A DNA stretch of 21,217 nt from Candidatus Pacearchaeota archaeon (GTDB taxonomy: Archaea; Nanobdellota; Nanobdellia; Pacearchaeales; GW2011-AR1): contig JAFCEV010000005.1 in the NCBI GenBank assembly GCA_017608985.1, positions 1-21,217 on the forward strand, in the 5' to 3' direction. The notes below the pieces were generated by a model, which saw only the letters and a program-made list of their open reading frames with translations, did not search any database and was not told the origin of the DNA. Below, piece by piece: positions 6,789 to 14,372 of this stretch. Both the position numbers and the translations under genes were made by a program. Each line of letters begins with the position of its first letter. Within the stretch, counting starts at the first letter, position 1.

Positions 6789-7490
6789 CTATCTTTTCTT
6801 TTTCCTAATTATAAGATACCATAAACCATAAAGAAAAATAGCAAGATAAATCAGGCTTACAGCTATGAAAAGAAAAAATAAGAAAGGACTGTCTCTTACA
6901 AAAATATCTCCTAAATAAGTCTGAATATATATCAAAGGTATTAAACCTAAAGTTGTACTAATTATTAGTATTCTTAGTTTCATTTTTGTCAGTCCAGCAA
7001 GGTAACTAAATAAGTCTGATGTTGTGAAGGGATTCAGACGTATTAAGAAAAGTGCCCAACCCCCATATTTTTGTGAAAATCTGTCAAAACGTCGTTGTAA
7101 ACTTGGATTAATTTTTTTCTCAACTAATTTTCTTCCAAATTTTCTCGCAATTAAAAATGCAAAAACGGCTCCAAGAACATTTCCAAATAAAGTGAGAGTT
7201 CCCCCAAAAAATGCTCCAAAGATAATTCCTCCTGCAACATATAATACAAAGGGGGGTATCGGAGCCAATATCACTTCAAGAACAACCAGCAAAATAAATA
7301 CAACAACTGCAAGAATTCCAAATGAATTAATAAAATCAACTATTGAATCAATATCACTCATTGCCAGAAGATAAAATATTCCTTCAGAAAGATAAGAATA
7401 AATAATCCATGCAAAAAAAATCAGAAGAATAATTATAAATAACCAATGCTGTTTAATCTGATTAATAATCTTTTCTAATCCTCTTTTCAT
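6789..7490 (-). CDS. TVP38/TMEM64 (VTT-domain, DedA-like) membrane protein
   Basis: This 233-aa protein is an integral membrane protein with about six hydrophobic segments (roughly 15-34, 55-78, 83-118, 145-165, 172-192 and 202-227). The VTT hallmarks are present. There is an amphipathic APIPPFVLYVAGGIIFG re-entrant region (76-92), GNVLGAVFAFLIARKFGRKL (103-122) and RLNPFTTSDLFSYLAGL (151-167), the family's R-x-x-P box. DedA/VTT proteins are thought to be lipid scramblases or lipid transporters; the exact substrate here is unknown. The N-terminus starts with basic residues and the C-terminus ends RKKKR, which suggests both sides of the membrane boundary are positively charged. A TATA-like box lies about 26 nt before the ATG. 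Confidence 0.9.
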   Translation of the reverse strand: MKRGLEKIINQIKQHWLFIIILLIFFAWIIYSYLSEGIFYLLAMSDIDSIVDFINSFGILAVVVFILLVVLEVILAPIPPFVLYVAGGIIFGAFFGGTLTLFGNVLGAVFAFLIARKFGRKLVEKKINPSLQRRFDRFSQKYGGWALFLIRLNPFTTSDLFSYLAGLTKMKLRILIISTTLGLIPLIYIQTYLGDIFVRDSPFLFFLFIAVSLIYLAIFLYGLWYLIIRKKKR

Positions 7491-7511
7491 AAATATTGAA
7501 ATGAAAAGAGG

Positions 7512-7520
7512 TATAAATAA
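7512..7520 (-). promoter_or_regulatory. TATA-like box of the VTT membrane protein gene
   Basis: TTATTTATA on the minus strand is centred 26 nt before the ATG, the spacing expected for a leaderless archaeal transcript. No Shine-Dalgarno sequence is seen. Confidence 0.45.
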
Positions 7521-7538
7521 TTAGCCATTCTTTGGAAT

Positions 7539-7583
7539 AAAAAACGCCCTATGAGATTTCCTTATTCAAATGGAGCTTCTCAT
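7539..7583 (-). terminator. Hairpin plus T6 downstream of tRNA-Ser
   Basis: Read on the minus strand, ATGAGA (7583-7578) pairs with TCTCAT (7556-7551), with an inner TCC/GGA pairing. A T6 run follows at 7544-7539. It starts 24 nt after the tRNA 3' end, so it could end the tRNA transcript or be part of a small structured RNA. Nothing else is recognised in the gap 7491-7606. Confidence 0.35.
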
Positions 7584-7606
7584 TGTAAGTGGAACTGAAA
7601 GTTTCA

Positions 7607-7687
7607 CGCCCCCACCCCGAGTCGAACGGGGATGCCCCGAAAGGCTCCGGGCTCAAGCCGGATGCAATACCGTTATGCGATGGGGGC
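7607..7687 (-). tRNA. trnS: tRNA-Ser (anticodon UGA)
   Basis: An 81-nt cloverleaf lies on the minus strand. The acceptor GCCCCCA (7687-7681) pairs with TGGGGGC (7614-7608), and the discriminator base is G. The D arm has a 3-bp GCA/TGC stem with the GG pair. The anticodon stem TCCGG/CCGGA encloses loop CTTGAGC, giving anticodon TGA after the conserved T33. The T arm is CCCCG-TTCGACT-CGGGG. The 14-nt variable arm can form its own GCC/GGC stem, marking a class II tRNA. That arm, the anticodon and G73 agree with tRNA-Ser, which would read UCA codons. The CCA end is not encoded and no intron is seen. The odd point is C at position 9. A TTTAAA box about 28 nt upstream probably drives it. Confidence 0.92.
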
Positions 7688-7711
7688 TTATTATAACGAC
7701 AAAATAATTAG

Positions 7712-7720
7712 TTTTAAAGG
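7712..7720 (-). promoter_or_regulatory. TATA-like box of tRNA-Ser
   Basis: CCTTTAAAA on the minus strand is centred about 29 nt before the mature tRNA 5' end. The spacing is right for a start a few bases ahead of the tRNA, leaving a short leader for RNase P or a direct start. Confidence 0.4.
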
Positions 7721-7763
7721 TTACTATTAAGATATTTGACGAGCAAAGCAAGGAGTAATTTTC

Positions 7764-8036
7764 CTACAATCCAAGGACTTTTTTCCACCAGGGTTTTTTT
7801 ATTACCACAGGATTATCGTTCTCATCAATTATTTCATATTTTATGACAGGCTTTTCTTTAAGCACAGGGGCTCTCTTTGCAAGTTCCTTGTTTGCTTCTT
7901 CTATAGCAAGTTCAACCAATGCTCTCGGATAACCCTGATTAATTAAAGCATATCTCAAGGAATCAACAGGATAGCCTTTAACAAGATTTTTTCTAAGATA
8001 TTTCACAAGAAGTTTTCTATAACTCATATCTGTCAT
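7764..8036 (-). CDS. Hypothetical protein, 90 aa, helical N-terminal domain
   Basis: I cannot name a function. Residues 1-55 are helical and contain a repeat-like pattern: LLVKYLRKNLVKGYPVDSLR, then YALINQGYPRALVELAIEEA. The 'GY(x)n LINQGY' layout resembles small tri-helical or UBA/HTH-like modules often found in DPANN proteins. A linker with Pro/Lys (56-80) ends in KKPWWKKVLGL, which may be a membrane-touching or binding tail. A TATA-like TTTTTAAAC is about 26 nt before the first ATG (8036), which favours that start over the ATG three codons later. It lies 39 nt after AMP phosphorylase and upstream of tRNA-Ser on the same strand. Confidence 0.75.
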   Translation of the reverse strand: MTDMSYRKLLVKYLRKNLVKGYPVDSLRYALINQGYPRALVELAIEEANKELAKRAPVLKEKPVIKYEIIDENDNPVVIKKPWWKKVLGL

Positions 8037-8075
8037 AGAGCAAATAAAAAAATTAAGTTTAAAAATTTAGTTGTA

Positions 8076-9560
8076 TTATTTTATCTTAATGGGTTTGATA
8101 TTATAATAAAGAGCCACTGCAGCATTAAGACGAGTTTTGGATTCTGCATAAATTGTCAGCAGTTTTTCCCCTTTTTTTACTCTGTCTCCTAAATGAAAAT
8201 AGAGATATAATCCTGCAGATTTATCCACAGGACAACCTGCAACTCTTGCTAAGGAATTTATTTTTTTGTTATTTATATTTAATATTTTTCCTGATTTTTT
8301 TGATAAGACATCTCTTTTGAATTTTGCAAATTTCATTTTTTTTATGCTTCCTCCTTGAGCCTCTATGATATCTTTAAATTTTTGAAAAGCTTTTCCTGAA
8401 TGAAGAATTTCTCCAGCCATCTCCTCGCCTTTTCCTTTTTTTGCTTTTCCTGTCATCTCCAAGAGTTCTCCTGCTAAAAATAAAGATTTTTTCTCCAAAT
8501 CTTTCGGCCCTTCTTTTTCAGGATTAAGGATATTAAGAATATCTGTCAACTCCAACACAGGACCTATTCCATTTCCTAAAGGCTGACTTCCGTCGGTTAA
8601 AACACATTTTAATTCTCTTTTAAAATATCTCCCCAATTTTTCGAATTTATTTTTCAGATGCAGTGCTTTTTTCTTGGTATTTACTTTTGCATTTCTTCCG
8701 TAGGGAATATCTATAAGGATGTATCTGCTACCAACAGCAAGTTTTTTTGACATAATAGAAGCAAGTAGCTGAGATTCAGGATCTATTTTTAAAGTTTTTT
8801 CTGTGGTAATTATTTTAGAATCTGCAGGAACCATGCCAAGAGCTCCCCCCCATACCATACAAGCATTGGTTTTCTTAATAATCTCCTTTAATTCTTTAAT
8901 TGAAAATTCCACTTTCGCTAGAGTCTCCATAACGTCTGCTGTTCCTGCTGCACTAGTTATTGCTCTTGAAGAAGTTTTGGGCATAGTCAAACCTGCAACA
9001 GCACAAATAGGAACAACTATTGGAGTTGTTCTATTACCTGGAATTCCTCCGACAGAATGTTTATCTACAATCAACTTATTTCTTAAGTTAAGAAGGTTTC
9101 CTGTTTTCTGTATCGCTTTTATTAAAAAAACAGTCTCTTTAAAATTCATACCCTGTTTATACATTGCAGAAACAAAAAGAGCTATTTCTGCCTGCGAGAG
9201 AGAATTATTCACAATATCTTTTATAATCTCATTTATTTCATCTTCCTTTAAAATTTTTCCGTCCAATTTCTTTTTTATATAAATTGTGCTTTTTGGAAGT
9301 GAAGAAAGATTTACATCAACTTTCTGTCCTTTTCTCAATTTCATATGTTTTTTTATCTCTGAAGAAATTGCAATCTCTTTGTATCCTACAATCTTCTCAA
9401 CTATATCTACTAAAGTTGATATTTCCTTAGGATATTTTGAGAGAGTTCTTATAGAAATTCTGTCGTGGGTATGTATTCCCATCTTCTCTGCTGTTTTTTT
9501 GTTCAGCATGACAGTAGGAAGTCCTGCCACCCATTTTAAAAATTTAACTTTTAATTTCAT
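8076..9560 (-). CDS. deoA: AMP phosphorylase (archaeal DeoA-like)
   Basis: This 494-aa enzyme of the nucleoside phosphorylase type II family is expected to convert AMP and phosphate to adenine and ribose 1,5-bisphosphate. That is the first step of the archaeal AMP pathway that can feed form III RuBisCO or central carbon metabolism. The N-terminal archaeal-specific domain (1-85) is followed by the catalytic core. DKHSVGGIPGNRTTPIVVPI (166-185) is the phosphate-binding loop and SSRAITSAAGTADVME (197-212) is the signature; GSQPLGNGIGP lies near 325-335. The C-terminal biotinyl-like domain (about 415-494) is complete. Unlike its neighbours it has a clear Shine-Dalgarno sequence, GGTGAT (9569-9564), just before the ATG. 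Partner enzymes of the pathway are not in this window. Confidence 0.95.
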   Translation of the reverse strand: MKLKVKFLKWVAGLPTVMLNKKTAEKMGIHTHDRISIRTLSKYPKEISTLVDIVEKIVGYKEIAISSEIKKHMKLRKGQKVDVNLSSLPKSTIYIKKKLDGKILKEDEINEIIKDIVNNSLSQAEIALFVSAMYKQGMNFKETVFLIKAIQKTGNLLNLRNKLIVDKHSVGGIPGNRTTPIVVPICAVAGLTMPKTSSRAITSAAGTADVMETLAKVEFSIKELKEIIKKTNACMVWGGALGMVPADSKIITTEKTLKIDPESQLLASIMSKKLAVGSRYILIDIPYGRNAKVNTKKKALHLKNKFEKLGRYFKRELKCVLTDGSQPLGNGIGPVLELTDILNILNPEKEGPKDLEKKSLFLAGELLEMTGKAKKGKGEEMAGEILHSGKAFQKFKDIIEAQGGSIKKMKFAKFKRDVLSKKSGKILNINNKKINSLARVAGCPVDKSAGLYLYFHLGDRVKKGEKLLTIYAESKTRLNAAVALYYNIKPIKIK

Positions 9561-9601
9561 TTAATCACCTTTTTTATAAATTGGAAAAGAGATTTTTATA
9601 T

Positions 9602-10654
9602 TTATTGTGTTTTCTCCGGCTTTTGTACCAAAATTCCGGAAACTTTCTTGTCCCGATAAATATCAAGGATTATAAGAAGATATGCTATAATTAAAGGCCC
9701 CAAAATAATTCCTAAAATCCCAAACATAAACAACCCTCCAAGCATACTTATAAGGATTATAGAAGGATTCAAATTTGTTCTTTTGGAAACGAAGACAGGC
9801 TTCAAGAAACTCTCTATTATTGAGGATAATATTCCAAATAGTAAAACCCCCAACGCTGCAAAAGTATTTCCTCCTACAAGAAGATAGATTACTACAGGAA
9901 CCCAAATAATTGCGGTTCCTATTATTGGAAATATTCCTGCAAGAGCAGCTAGAATAGTAAGAAGAAGAGCACTAGGAACTTTGAAGATGAAAAAACCCAG
10001 ACCTGCCACTATACCTTGAACAATTCCTATAACAACTTGTCCATAAAGAACCGAGACAGTTATACCTCTCGAAGATTTGAATAATTTTGTCTCTACTTCC
10101 TTAGAGAAAGGTAACAAACTCTGTACATATTTAATAATATGTTCCTTATCTCTTAGAATAAAAAAGAAAGTAAAAAGCACAACTAAAAATTGTAAAAATA
10201 AAGTAGGAAAATTCAAAATAAGTTTGGAGAAATAATTCATTAAAGAATTCGTTATTTTGGTTACAAAAGAAGAAATCACAGAACCTATTTCAGATGATAA
10301 CTGTTCAGAGGCAAATAAAGAAGGGAAAAAATTTTTAAGGGGTGTCACAAGATCCATCTGCTGAGAAGCAAGATAAATTTTTATGGATTCATTTATTGCA
10401 ACAGGCACTAAAAACCACAAAGGTACTATTATTAATAAAATCAACAGAACACATAACAACGTTGCGGAAAGATTTCTCATTTTGGTCTTTTTGTGAAGCC
10501 AATCATAAACAGGAGAAAAAATAAAAGCGAGAATTATACCAAAGATTATTGAAAGCAGAAGAGGTTTTAATAAAAAGAAAGCCAAAACTATAAGTACAGC
10601 TAAAAGAATTGTAGTTAGAATTTTCTTGAAATAAGGGTCGTTCATTTGAATCAT
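9602..10654 (-). CDS. AI-2E/PerM-family membrane transporter
   Basis: This 350-aa polytopic membrane protein has about eight hydrophobic segments. Two lie at the N-terminus (about 12-46) and one at about 58-82. A soluble region (about 90-140) follows, then helices from about 145 to the end. The family hallmark near the C-terminus is clear: RTNLNPSIILISMLGGLFMF followed by GILGIILGPLIIAYL. GIFPIIGTAIIWVPVVIYL lies before it. Proteins of this family were named for AI-2 export but include Na+/H+ antiporters and permeases of unknown substrate, so no substrate is assigned. ATG codons at 10654 and 10645 are both possible; a TTTATAAA box about 23-25 nt before the first favours 10654. The gene diverges from the 235-aa hypothetical gene. 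Confidence 0.9.
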   Translation of the reverse strand: MIQMNDPYFKKILTTILLAVLIVLAFFLLKPLLLSIIFGIILAFIFSPVYDWLHKKTKMRNLSATLLCVLLILLIIVPLWFLVPVAINESIKIYLASQQMDLVTPLKNFFPSLFASEQLSSEIGSVISSFVTKITNSLMNYFSKLILNFPTLFLQFLVVLFTFFFILRDKEHIIKYVQSLLPFSKEVETKLFKSSRGITVSVLYGQVVIGIVQGIVAGLGFFIFKVPSALLLTILAALAGIFPIIGTAIIWVPVVIYLLVGGNTFAALGVLLFGILSSIIESFLKPVFVSKRTNLNPSIILISMLGGLFMFGILGIILGPLIIAYLLIILDIYRDKKVSGILVQKPEKTQ

Positions 10655-10674
10655 TAAAAAAAAGCAATTTAAAT

Positions 10675-10706
10675 TTATAAAGGTTTGTAAGCATAAAATT
10701 TATAAG
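10675..10706. promoter_or_regulatory. Divergent promoter: TATA-like boxes for the AI-2E gene and the 235-aa gene
   Basis: Two TATA-like boxes lie back to back. CCTTTATAAA on minus (10684-10675) is about 23-25 nt before the AI-2E start, and AAATTTATAAG on plus (10696-10706) is about 27 nt before the ATG at 10728. Both spacings indicate leaderless transcripts. Confidence 0.5.
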
Positions 10707-10727
10707 TGGAATTGAAGAGAATAGAAT

Positions 10728-11435
10728 ATGAATTTCATAAAAAAAGTTGTTGATAAGAATTTTGACGAGAGTGTACATCTCCGGTTTCAGAAATTTTCTA
10801 AAGGAGAATTTAGGAATAAGGCTTTGATTAAAGCAAAAAAATCAGGGGGAAAATATTCAATAAATACCTCGCCAGAATTTGCGAATGATATGGTGAAAGA
10901 TGTTGCAGAAAAATTAGGAAATAATAAAACAAAAATTACCGGAGCAATTATCTCCACTTCTGATTTGAAGAACGATTTAGAATTTAAAGAGATTAAACAA
11001 TTTCAGGGAGTTAAGAGATATCTTATGGACAAAGAAATGTCAGGTTTAGAGATTATAGATTTATTGGACAAATTTCCAAAAGCTTTTTTTGCTTTAAGTT
11101 TTGAATTTGGAGAAAATAAATTAAAGATAAAACCAAAAGCTCCAAAATCTGGAAAATTTGGAAGTAAAGAAAATGAAACTCCAAAACCAGATTTTTGTAA
11201 ATTAATTACTGTTGATAAGGAAATAGGAAAAAGTTTTGTTTTTGAAAAACCTGAATTTAGGAAGGCTAAAATTACTCATACTTTTTTTATTGATAGAATT
11301 GAAATTCCAGAAGAACTAAAAAATTCCAAAGATTTTGCAATGATTCGTGAGAAATCAAAGAGAATCGGAAGAATTCTCAGAAAAGCAGAAATAGATGGAG
11401 AAAAGATAACCAAAGAGTATGAATTTATGGCTTGA
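10728..11435 (+). CDS. Conserved-looking hypothetical protein, 235 aa
   Basis: I do not recognise a named domain, although the opening (VHLRFQKFSKGEFRNKALIKAKK, split here by function) recalls uncharacterised DPANN proteins. Its N-terminal half (1-130) is a basic alpha/beta region with strand TKITGAIISTSDL (about 68-80). Several Phe-rich segments follow (AFFALSFEFGENKLKIKPK, 119-137). A Gly/Lys/Pro linker at 138-160 leads to a C-terminal beta-rich part with ITHTFFIDRIEIPEEL (187-202) and a final charged helix. It has no transmembrane segment, signal or Cys cluster. The basic charge suggests a nucleic-acid or ribosome role, but that is a guess. It lies upstream of the ribosomal operon and has its own promoter. 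Confidence 0.8.
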   Translation: MNFIKKVVDKNFDESVHLRFQKFSKGEFRNKALIKAKKSGGKYSINTSPEFANDMVKDVAEKLGNNKTKITGAIISTSDLKNDLEFKEIKQFQGVKRYLMDKEMSGLEIIDLLDKFPKAFFALSFEFGENKLKIKPKAPKSGKFGSKENETPKPDFCKLITVDKEIGKSFVFEKPEFRKAKITHTFFIDRIEIPEELKNSKDFAMIREKSKRIGRILRKAEIDGEKITKEYEFMA

Positions 11436-11559
11436 TTATTAATTGTTTTTTCCTTATATGTTCAATAATCTTTTCTAAAGGAGTGTTTTCAAGATAATTA
11501 TATTGTTCTTCTGTAAGTGTTCTCTGATAATTTATAAATTTTCTTGATATTTCTTTCAC
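11425..11559 (-). CDS. Possible small protein, 44 aa
   Basis: A GTG at 11559 opens a 44-codon minus-strand ORF ending at the TAA at 11425-11427, overlapping the tail of the 235-aa gene by 11 nt. The product would be helical and charged, with LTEEQYNYLENTPLEKIIEH in the middle and RKKQLIIKP at the end. The composition is protein-like rather than random, which is why it is listed. No ATG start, clear promoter at the right distance, or family match supports it. It otherwise accounts for most of the 200-bp gap 11436-11637. Confidence 0.35.
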   Translation of the reverse strand: MKEISRKFINYQRTLTEEQYNYLENTPLEKIIEHIRKKQLIIKP

Positions 11560-11566
11560 AGAAACC

Positions 11567-11575
11567 CTTAAAAAC
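11567..11575 (+). promoter_or_regulatory. Candidate TATA box of the ribosomal protein operon
   Basis: CTTAAAAAC in front of L3 would place the transcription start near 11596, about 40 nt before the L3 ATG at 11638. The resulting leader contains an ATG at 11613 in another frame. No Shine-Dalgarno sequence is evident directly before L3. Confidence 0.4.
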
Positions 11576-11637
11576 TACTTTTTTCTTTCTATCTTATTCC
11601 AGGGAAAGTAAAATGACAATTTCCGCTCAATTAAGAA

Positions 11638-12582
11638 ATGCCTACGAGGAAATCACCAAGAAAAGGAAGTTTGCAATATTGGCCGAGAAAAAGAGCCAGT
11701 AAATTTTTGCCTAGTGTTAACTGGAATGCGATAAATTCTAATAGAATTCTCAAAGGATTCATATGCTATAAAGCAGGTATGTTTTCTGCTTCTGTTAAAG
11801 ACGAAACTCCAAATTCTATGAGTAAAGGAAAAAAAATAGTGATTCCTGTAACGCTTCTCGAATGTCCCCCTCTAAAAATTCTTTCTGTTCGATTTTACAA
11901 AAATGGAATAGTTACAAAAGAAATCCTTAATAAAAACATAGATAAGGAATTAAAAAGAAAGCTCAAACTTCCAAAAAAGAATTTAGATAGTGTTGATATA
12001 GTAAAACCTGAAGAATACGATGATGTGAGAATACTTGTTTATGCTCAAACAAAAAAAACAAAAATTAAAAAAACTCCTGATTTAAGCGAGATAGGACTTG
12101 CAGGAACCTCTGAAGAAAAAATTAAATTCATAAAAGAAAATCTAGAAAAAGAAATTTCTATTCTTGATTTTTTTGAAAAAGGGCAGTTGGTTGATTTAAG
12201 AGGACTGACAAAAGGAAAGGGTCTTTCAGGTCCTGTAAAAAGATTTGGGATTACTCTTAAATCTCACAAATCAGAGAAAGGAAGAAGAAGACCCGGGAGT
12301 TTGGGGCCATGGCATCCTGCACGGGTTACATTCAGAGCTCCTCAGGCAGGACAGCTTGGAATGTTCACAAGAGTTATTTACAATAATAAAATTATTGATA
12401 TGGGAAAAGCAGAAAATAAATTCAAAAATATAAAGAATTATGGAAATATAAAAACAGATTATATTCTCGTTAAAGGCTCTATTCAAGGGCCTGCAAAAAG
12501 ACAATTACTTATCACCGTCCCTTTAAGAACAACAAAAAAACAATTAAAGAAAAACTTTGAATTTTTAGGAGTTTTGAAATGA
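11638..12582 (+). CDS. rpl3: 50S ribosomal protein L3
   Basis: This 314-aa large-subunit protein reaches the peptidyl-transferase region through its extended loop. The archaeal/eukaryotic N-terminus PTRKSPRKGSLQYWPRKRAS starts at residue 2. LRGLTKGKGLSGPVKRFGI (about 187-205) and the basic loop KSEKGRRRPGSLGPWHP (210-226) follow, and then RVTFRAPQAGQLGMFTR. The start is fixed by this conserved N-terminus. It is the first gene of the cluster and overlaps L4 by 4 nt (ATGA), so the two are translationally coupled. A +1-frame ORF from ATG 11613 overlaps its first 60 nt. Confidence 0.97.
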   Translation: MPTRKSPRKGSLQYWPRKRASKFLPSVNWNAINSNRILKGFICYKAGMFSASVKDETPNSMSKGKKIVIPVTLLECPPLKILSVRFYKNGIVTKEILNKNIDKELKRKLKLPKKNLDSVDIVKPEEYDDVRILVYAQTKKTKIKKTPDLSEIGLAGTSEEKIKFIKENLEKEISILDFFEKGQLVDLRGLTKGKGLSGPVKRFGITLKSHKSEKGRRRPGSLGPWHPARVTFRAPQAGQLGMFTRVIYNNKIIDMGKAENKFKNIKNYGNIKTDYILVKGSIQGPAKRQLLITVPLRTTKKQLKKNFEFLGVLK

Positions 12583-13367
12583 AAGCAAACATATTAAGCA
12601 TAGATGGAAGAAAGAAAGGACAAATAGATTTGCCTAAATGCTTTTCTGCAGACATTCGGGAAGACATTGTTGCAAAAGTTTTGGAGGCTAAAAAAAGACA
12701 ACAACCTTATGCTCCATTGCTAATTGCAGGAAAACAATATTCTGCAAGTGGAAAAATAAAACATAGAAGACATGTCTGGAAAACACATTATGGACAAGGG
12801 CTTTCAAGAATTCCAAGAAAGATTACTTCTGCAAGAGGAAATAGAATTAATTGGATTGGTGCATTTATTCCTGGTACTGTAGGAGGTAGAAGAGCACATC
12901 CTCCAAAAATCCTTGCAAAGATAAATTTTAAAAAAATCAACAAAAAAGAAATGAAAATTGCCTTGTATTCTGCAATAAGTGCTACTGCTGATAAAAAAAG
13001 GATTATAAAAAGATATCAAAGCCTAGAAAAAATAGATAAAAATTTTCCATTAATTATTTCAGATATTGAAAAAATCAAAGTCAAAGACATGGTATCAAAA
13101 TTAAAGAAATTTTTAGGTAAAGAATTGTATAATGTTTCAATTAAAAAGAAAACTATTAGAGCAGGAAAAGGGAAATTAAGAGGAAGAAAATACAAAAGCA
13201 ATGCAGGGTTATTAATTGTCGTCGGAAAAGATGAGAAATTAAAGACAAATGCGTTTGATGTTGTAAATGTAAAAAATCTTGGAGTTAATGATTTAGCAAG
13301 AAGTGGTTTAGGAAGATTAACCCTTTATACTGAACAAGCAATTAAAGAGCTGGAGGAATTGAAATGA
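12579..13367 (+). CDS. rpl4: 50S ribosomal protein L4
   Basis: This 262-aa archaeal L4 (L4e type) binds domain I/II of 23S rRNA and its extended loop lines the exit tunnel. KHRRHVWKTHYGQGLSRIPR (61-80) and IGAFIPGTVGGRRAHPPK (93-110) form that loop and are strongly conserved. The RAGKGKLRGRKYKSNAGLL segment (about 197-215) and ENDA-like C-terminal helix are also present. It overlaps L3 and L23 by 4 nt each. Length is normal for archaea. Confidence 0.97.
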   Translation: MKANILSIDGRKKGQIDLPKCFSADIREDIVAKVLEAKKRQQPYAPLLIAGKQYSASGKIKHRRHVWKTHYGQGLSRIPRKITSARGNRINWIGAFIPGTVGGRRAHPPKILAKINFKKINKKEMKIALYSAISATADKKRIIKRYQSLEKIDKNFPLIISDIEKIKVKDMVSKLKKFLGKELYNVSIKKKTIRAGKGKLRGRKYKSNAGLLIVVGKDEKLKTNAFDVVNVKNLGVNDLARSGLGRLTLYTEQAIKELEELK

Positions 13368-13600
13368 AACCAATAGTTACTGAAAAAGCTGTTATGTTAA
13401 TAGAAAGCCAGAATATCTTAACATTTGAAACTGACAAAAGCAAAACAAAAGAACAGATAAAAAAAGATTTTGAAGAGATATTTAATGCAAAAGTGGAAAA
13501 AATAAAAACCCTGGTTAAAAGAAACAAAAAATATGCTTATATCAAATTAAAAAATGAATTTCCTGCCATTGATTTGGCAACGAAATTAGGATTGATATAA
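13364..13600 (+). CDS. rpl23: 50S ribosomal protein L23
   Basis: This 78-aa protein sits at the tunnel exit and is the docking point for SRP and other factors. It has the start KPIVTEKAVMLIESQNILTF, the VEKIKTLVKRNKKYAYIKL strand pair and the ending LATKLGLI, all typical of archaeal L23. It overlaps L4 by 4 nt. A 72-nt gap holding a 21-codon micro-ORF follows before L2. Confidence 0.96.
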   Translation: MKPIVTEKAVMLIESQNILTFETDKSKTKEQIKKDFEEIFNAKVEKIKTLVKRNKKYAYIKLKNEFPAIDLATKLGLI

Positions 13601-13601
13601 A

Positions 13602-13667
13602 ATGAAAATTAAAAATTTCAAACAATTAAATACTCACGCGATAATGTATCACATGAATGTGTTTTAA
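13602..13667 (+). other. 21-codon micro-ORF between L23 and L2
   Basis: ATG 13602 lies 1 nt after the L23 stop and the ORF ends TAA at 13665-13667, 5 nt before the L2 ATG. The peptide begins MKIKNFKQLN. It shares this pattern, and 26 of 30 nt over the first ten codons, with the S17-L14 micro-ORF at 16886. A short hairpin CACA-TGAA-TGTG (13650-13661) followed by TTTT lies at its end. It may be a translated bridge, a regulatory leader or a decayed repeat. Confidence 0.35.
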
Positions 13668-13672
13668 CTAAA

Positions 13673-14371
13673 ATGGGTAAGAGAATAATTGTCCAAGCTC
13701 GTGGAAAGGGAAGCCACACTTACAGAATCAGAAAAAAGGCTTTCAGATTTAAACTGAAATATCCGCAGAAGGTTGAGGGAGAAGGAGAAGTTGTTAAACT
13801 TTTAAATTCTCCGGGGCACACTGCTCCGACAGCGAAGATAAAATACGCTGAAGGGGTTTTCTATATTCCTGCATTTAAAGGCATGATTGAGGGGCAGAAA
13901 ATAAAAATAGGGGGAAAAGAAATTAAAGAAGGTAATATTCTTGAATTAAAAGATATTCCCATAAAAACACCAATCTATTGTATTGAATCGCGTCCAGGAG
14001 ACGGAGGAAAGTTCATAAAAAGCGGGGGGAATTCTGCAACTATTGATAAAAAAGCTGAAAATTATGTTTTTATTTTATTCCCTTCAAAAAAAGAGAAGAA
14101 ATTAAATCCAAGATGCAGAGCTATTATTGGTGTTGTTGCTGGAAGCGGAAGATTGGATAAACCTGTGATTAAGGCAGGAAAAAAATTTTATATCAAAAAA
14201 GCAAAAAGTAAATTATGGCCTAGGACATCTGCAGTAAAGATGAATGCAATTGACCATCCATTCGGTTCAGGAAGAGCAAAAAATCCGAAGAGCAAAATTG
14301 CAAAAAGAAATGCTCCGCCAGGAAAAAAGGTCGGATTGCTAAGGCCAAAGAAAACAGGAAAAAGAAAATAA
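13673..14371 (+). CDS. rpl2: 50S ribosomal protein L2
   Basis: This 232-aa protein is essential for subunit association and peptidyl-transferase function. The N-terminus GKRIIVQARGKGSHTYRI is the archaeal L2 start. An OB and an SH3-like domain follow, and the C-terminal AIDHPFGSGRAKNPKSK (about 192-208) contains His195, which corresponds to the E. coli His229 position. RNAPPGKKVGLLRPKKTGKR closes the protein. It is slightly short for an archaeal L2. S19 starts 1 nt after its stop. Confidence 0.97.
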   Translation: MGKRIIVQARGKGSHTYRIRKKAFRFKLKYPQKVEGEGEVVKLLNSPGHTAPTAKIKYAEGVFYIPAFKGMIEGQKIKIGGKEIKEGNILELKDIPIKTPIYCIESRPGDGGKFIKSGGNSATIDKKAENYVFILFPSKKEKKLNPRCRAIIGVVAGSGRLDKPVIKAGKKFYIKKAKSKLWPRTSAVKMNAIDHPFGSGRAKNPKSKIAKRNAPPGKKVGLLRPKKTGKRK

Positions 14372-14372
14372 A

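Noticed and set aside
7571..7697. Plus-strand ORF beginning MELLIVSGTESFT
   Set aside because: It runs antisense through the tRNA-Ser gene, so it is almost certainly chance.
8803..9282. A 159-codon plus-strand ORF opposite the AMP phosphorylase gene
   Set aside because: It overlaps the conserved catalytic core on the other strand and looks like an antisense shadow.
14237..14290. L2 C-terminal HPFGSG instead of bacterial HPHGGG
   Set aside because: Archaeal L2 proteins commonly have HPFGGG, and the equivalent of E. coli His229 is present.
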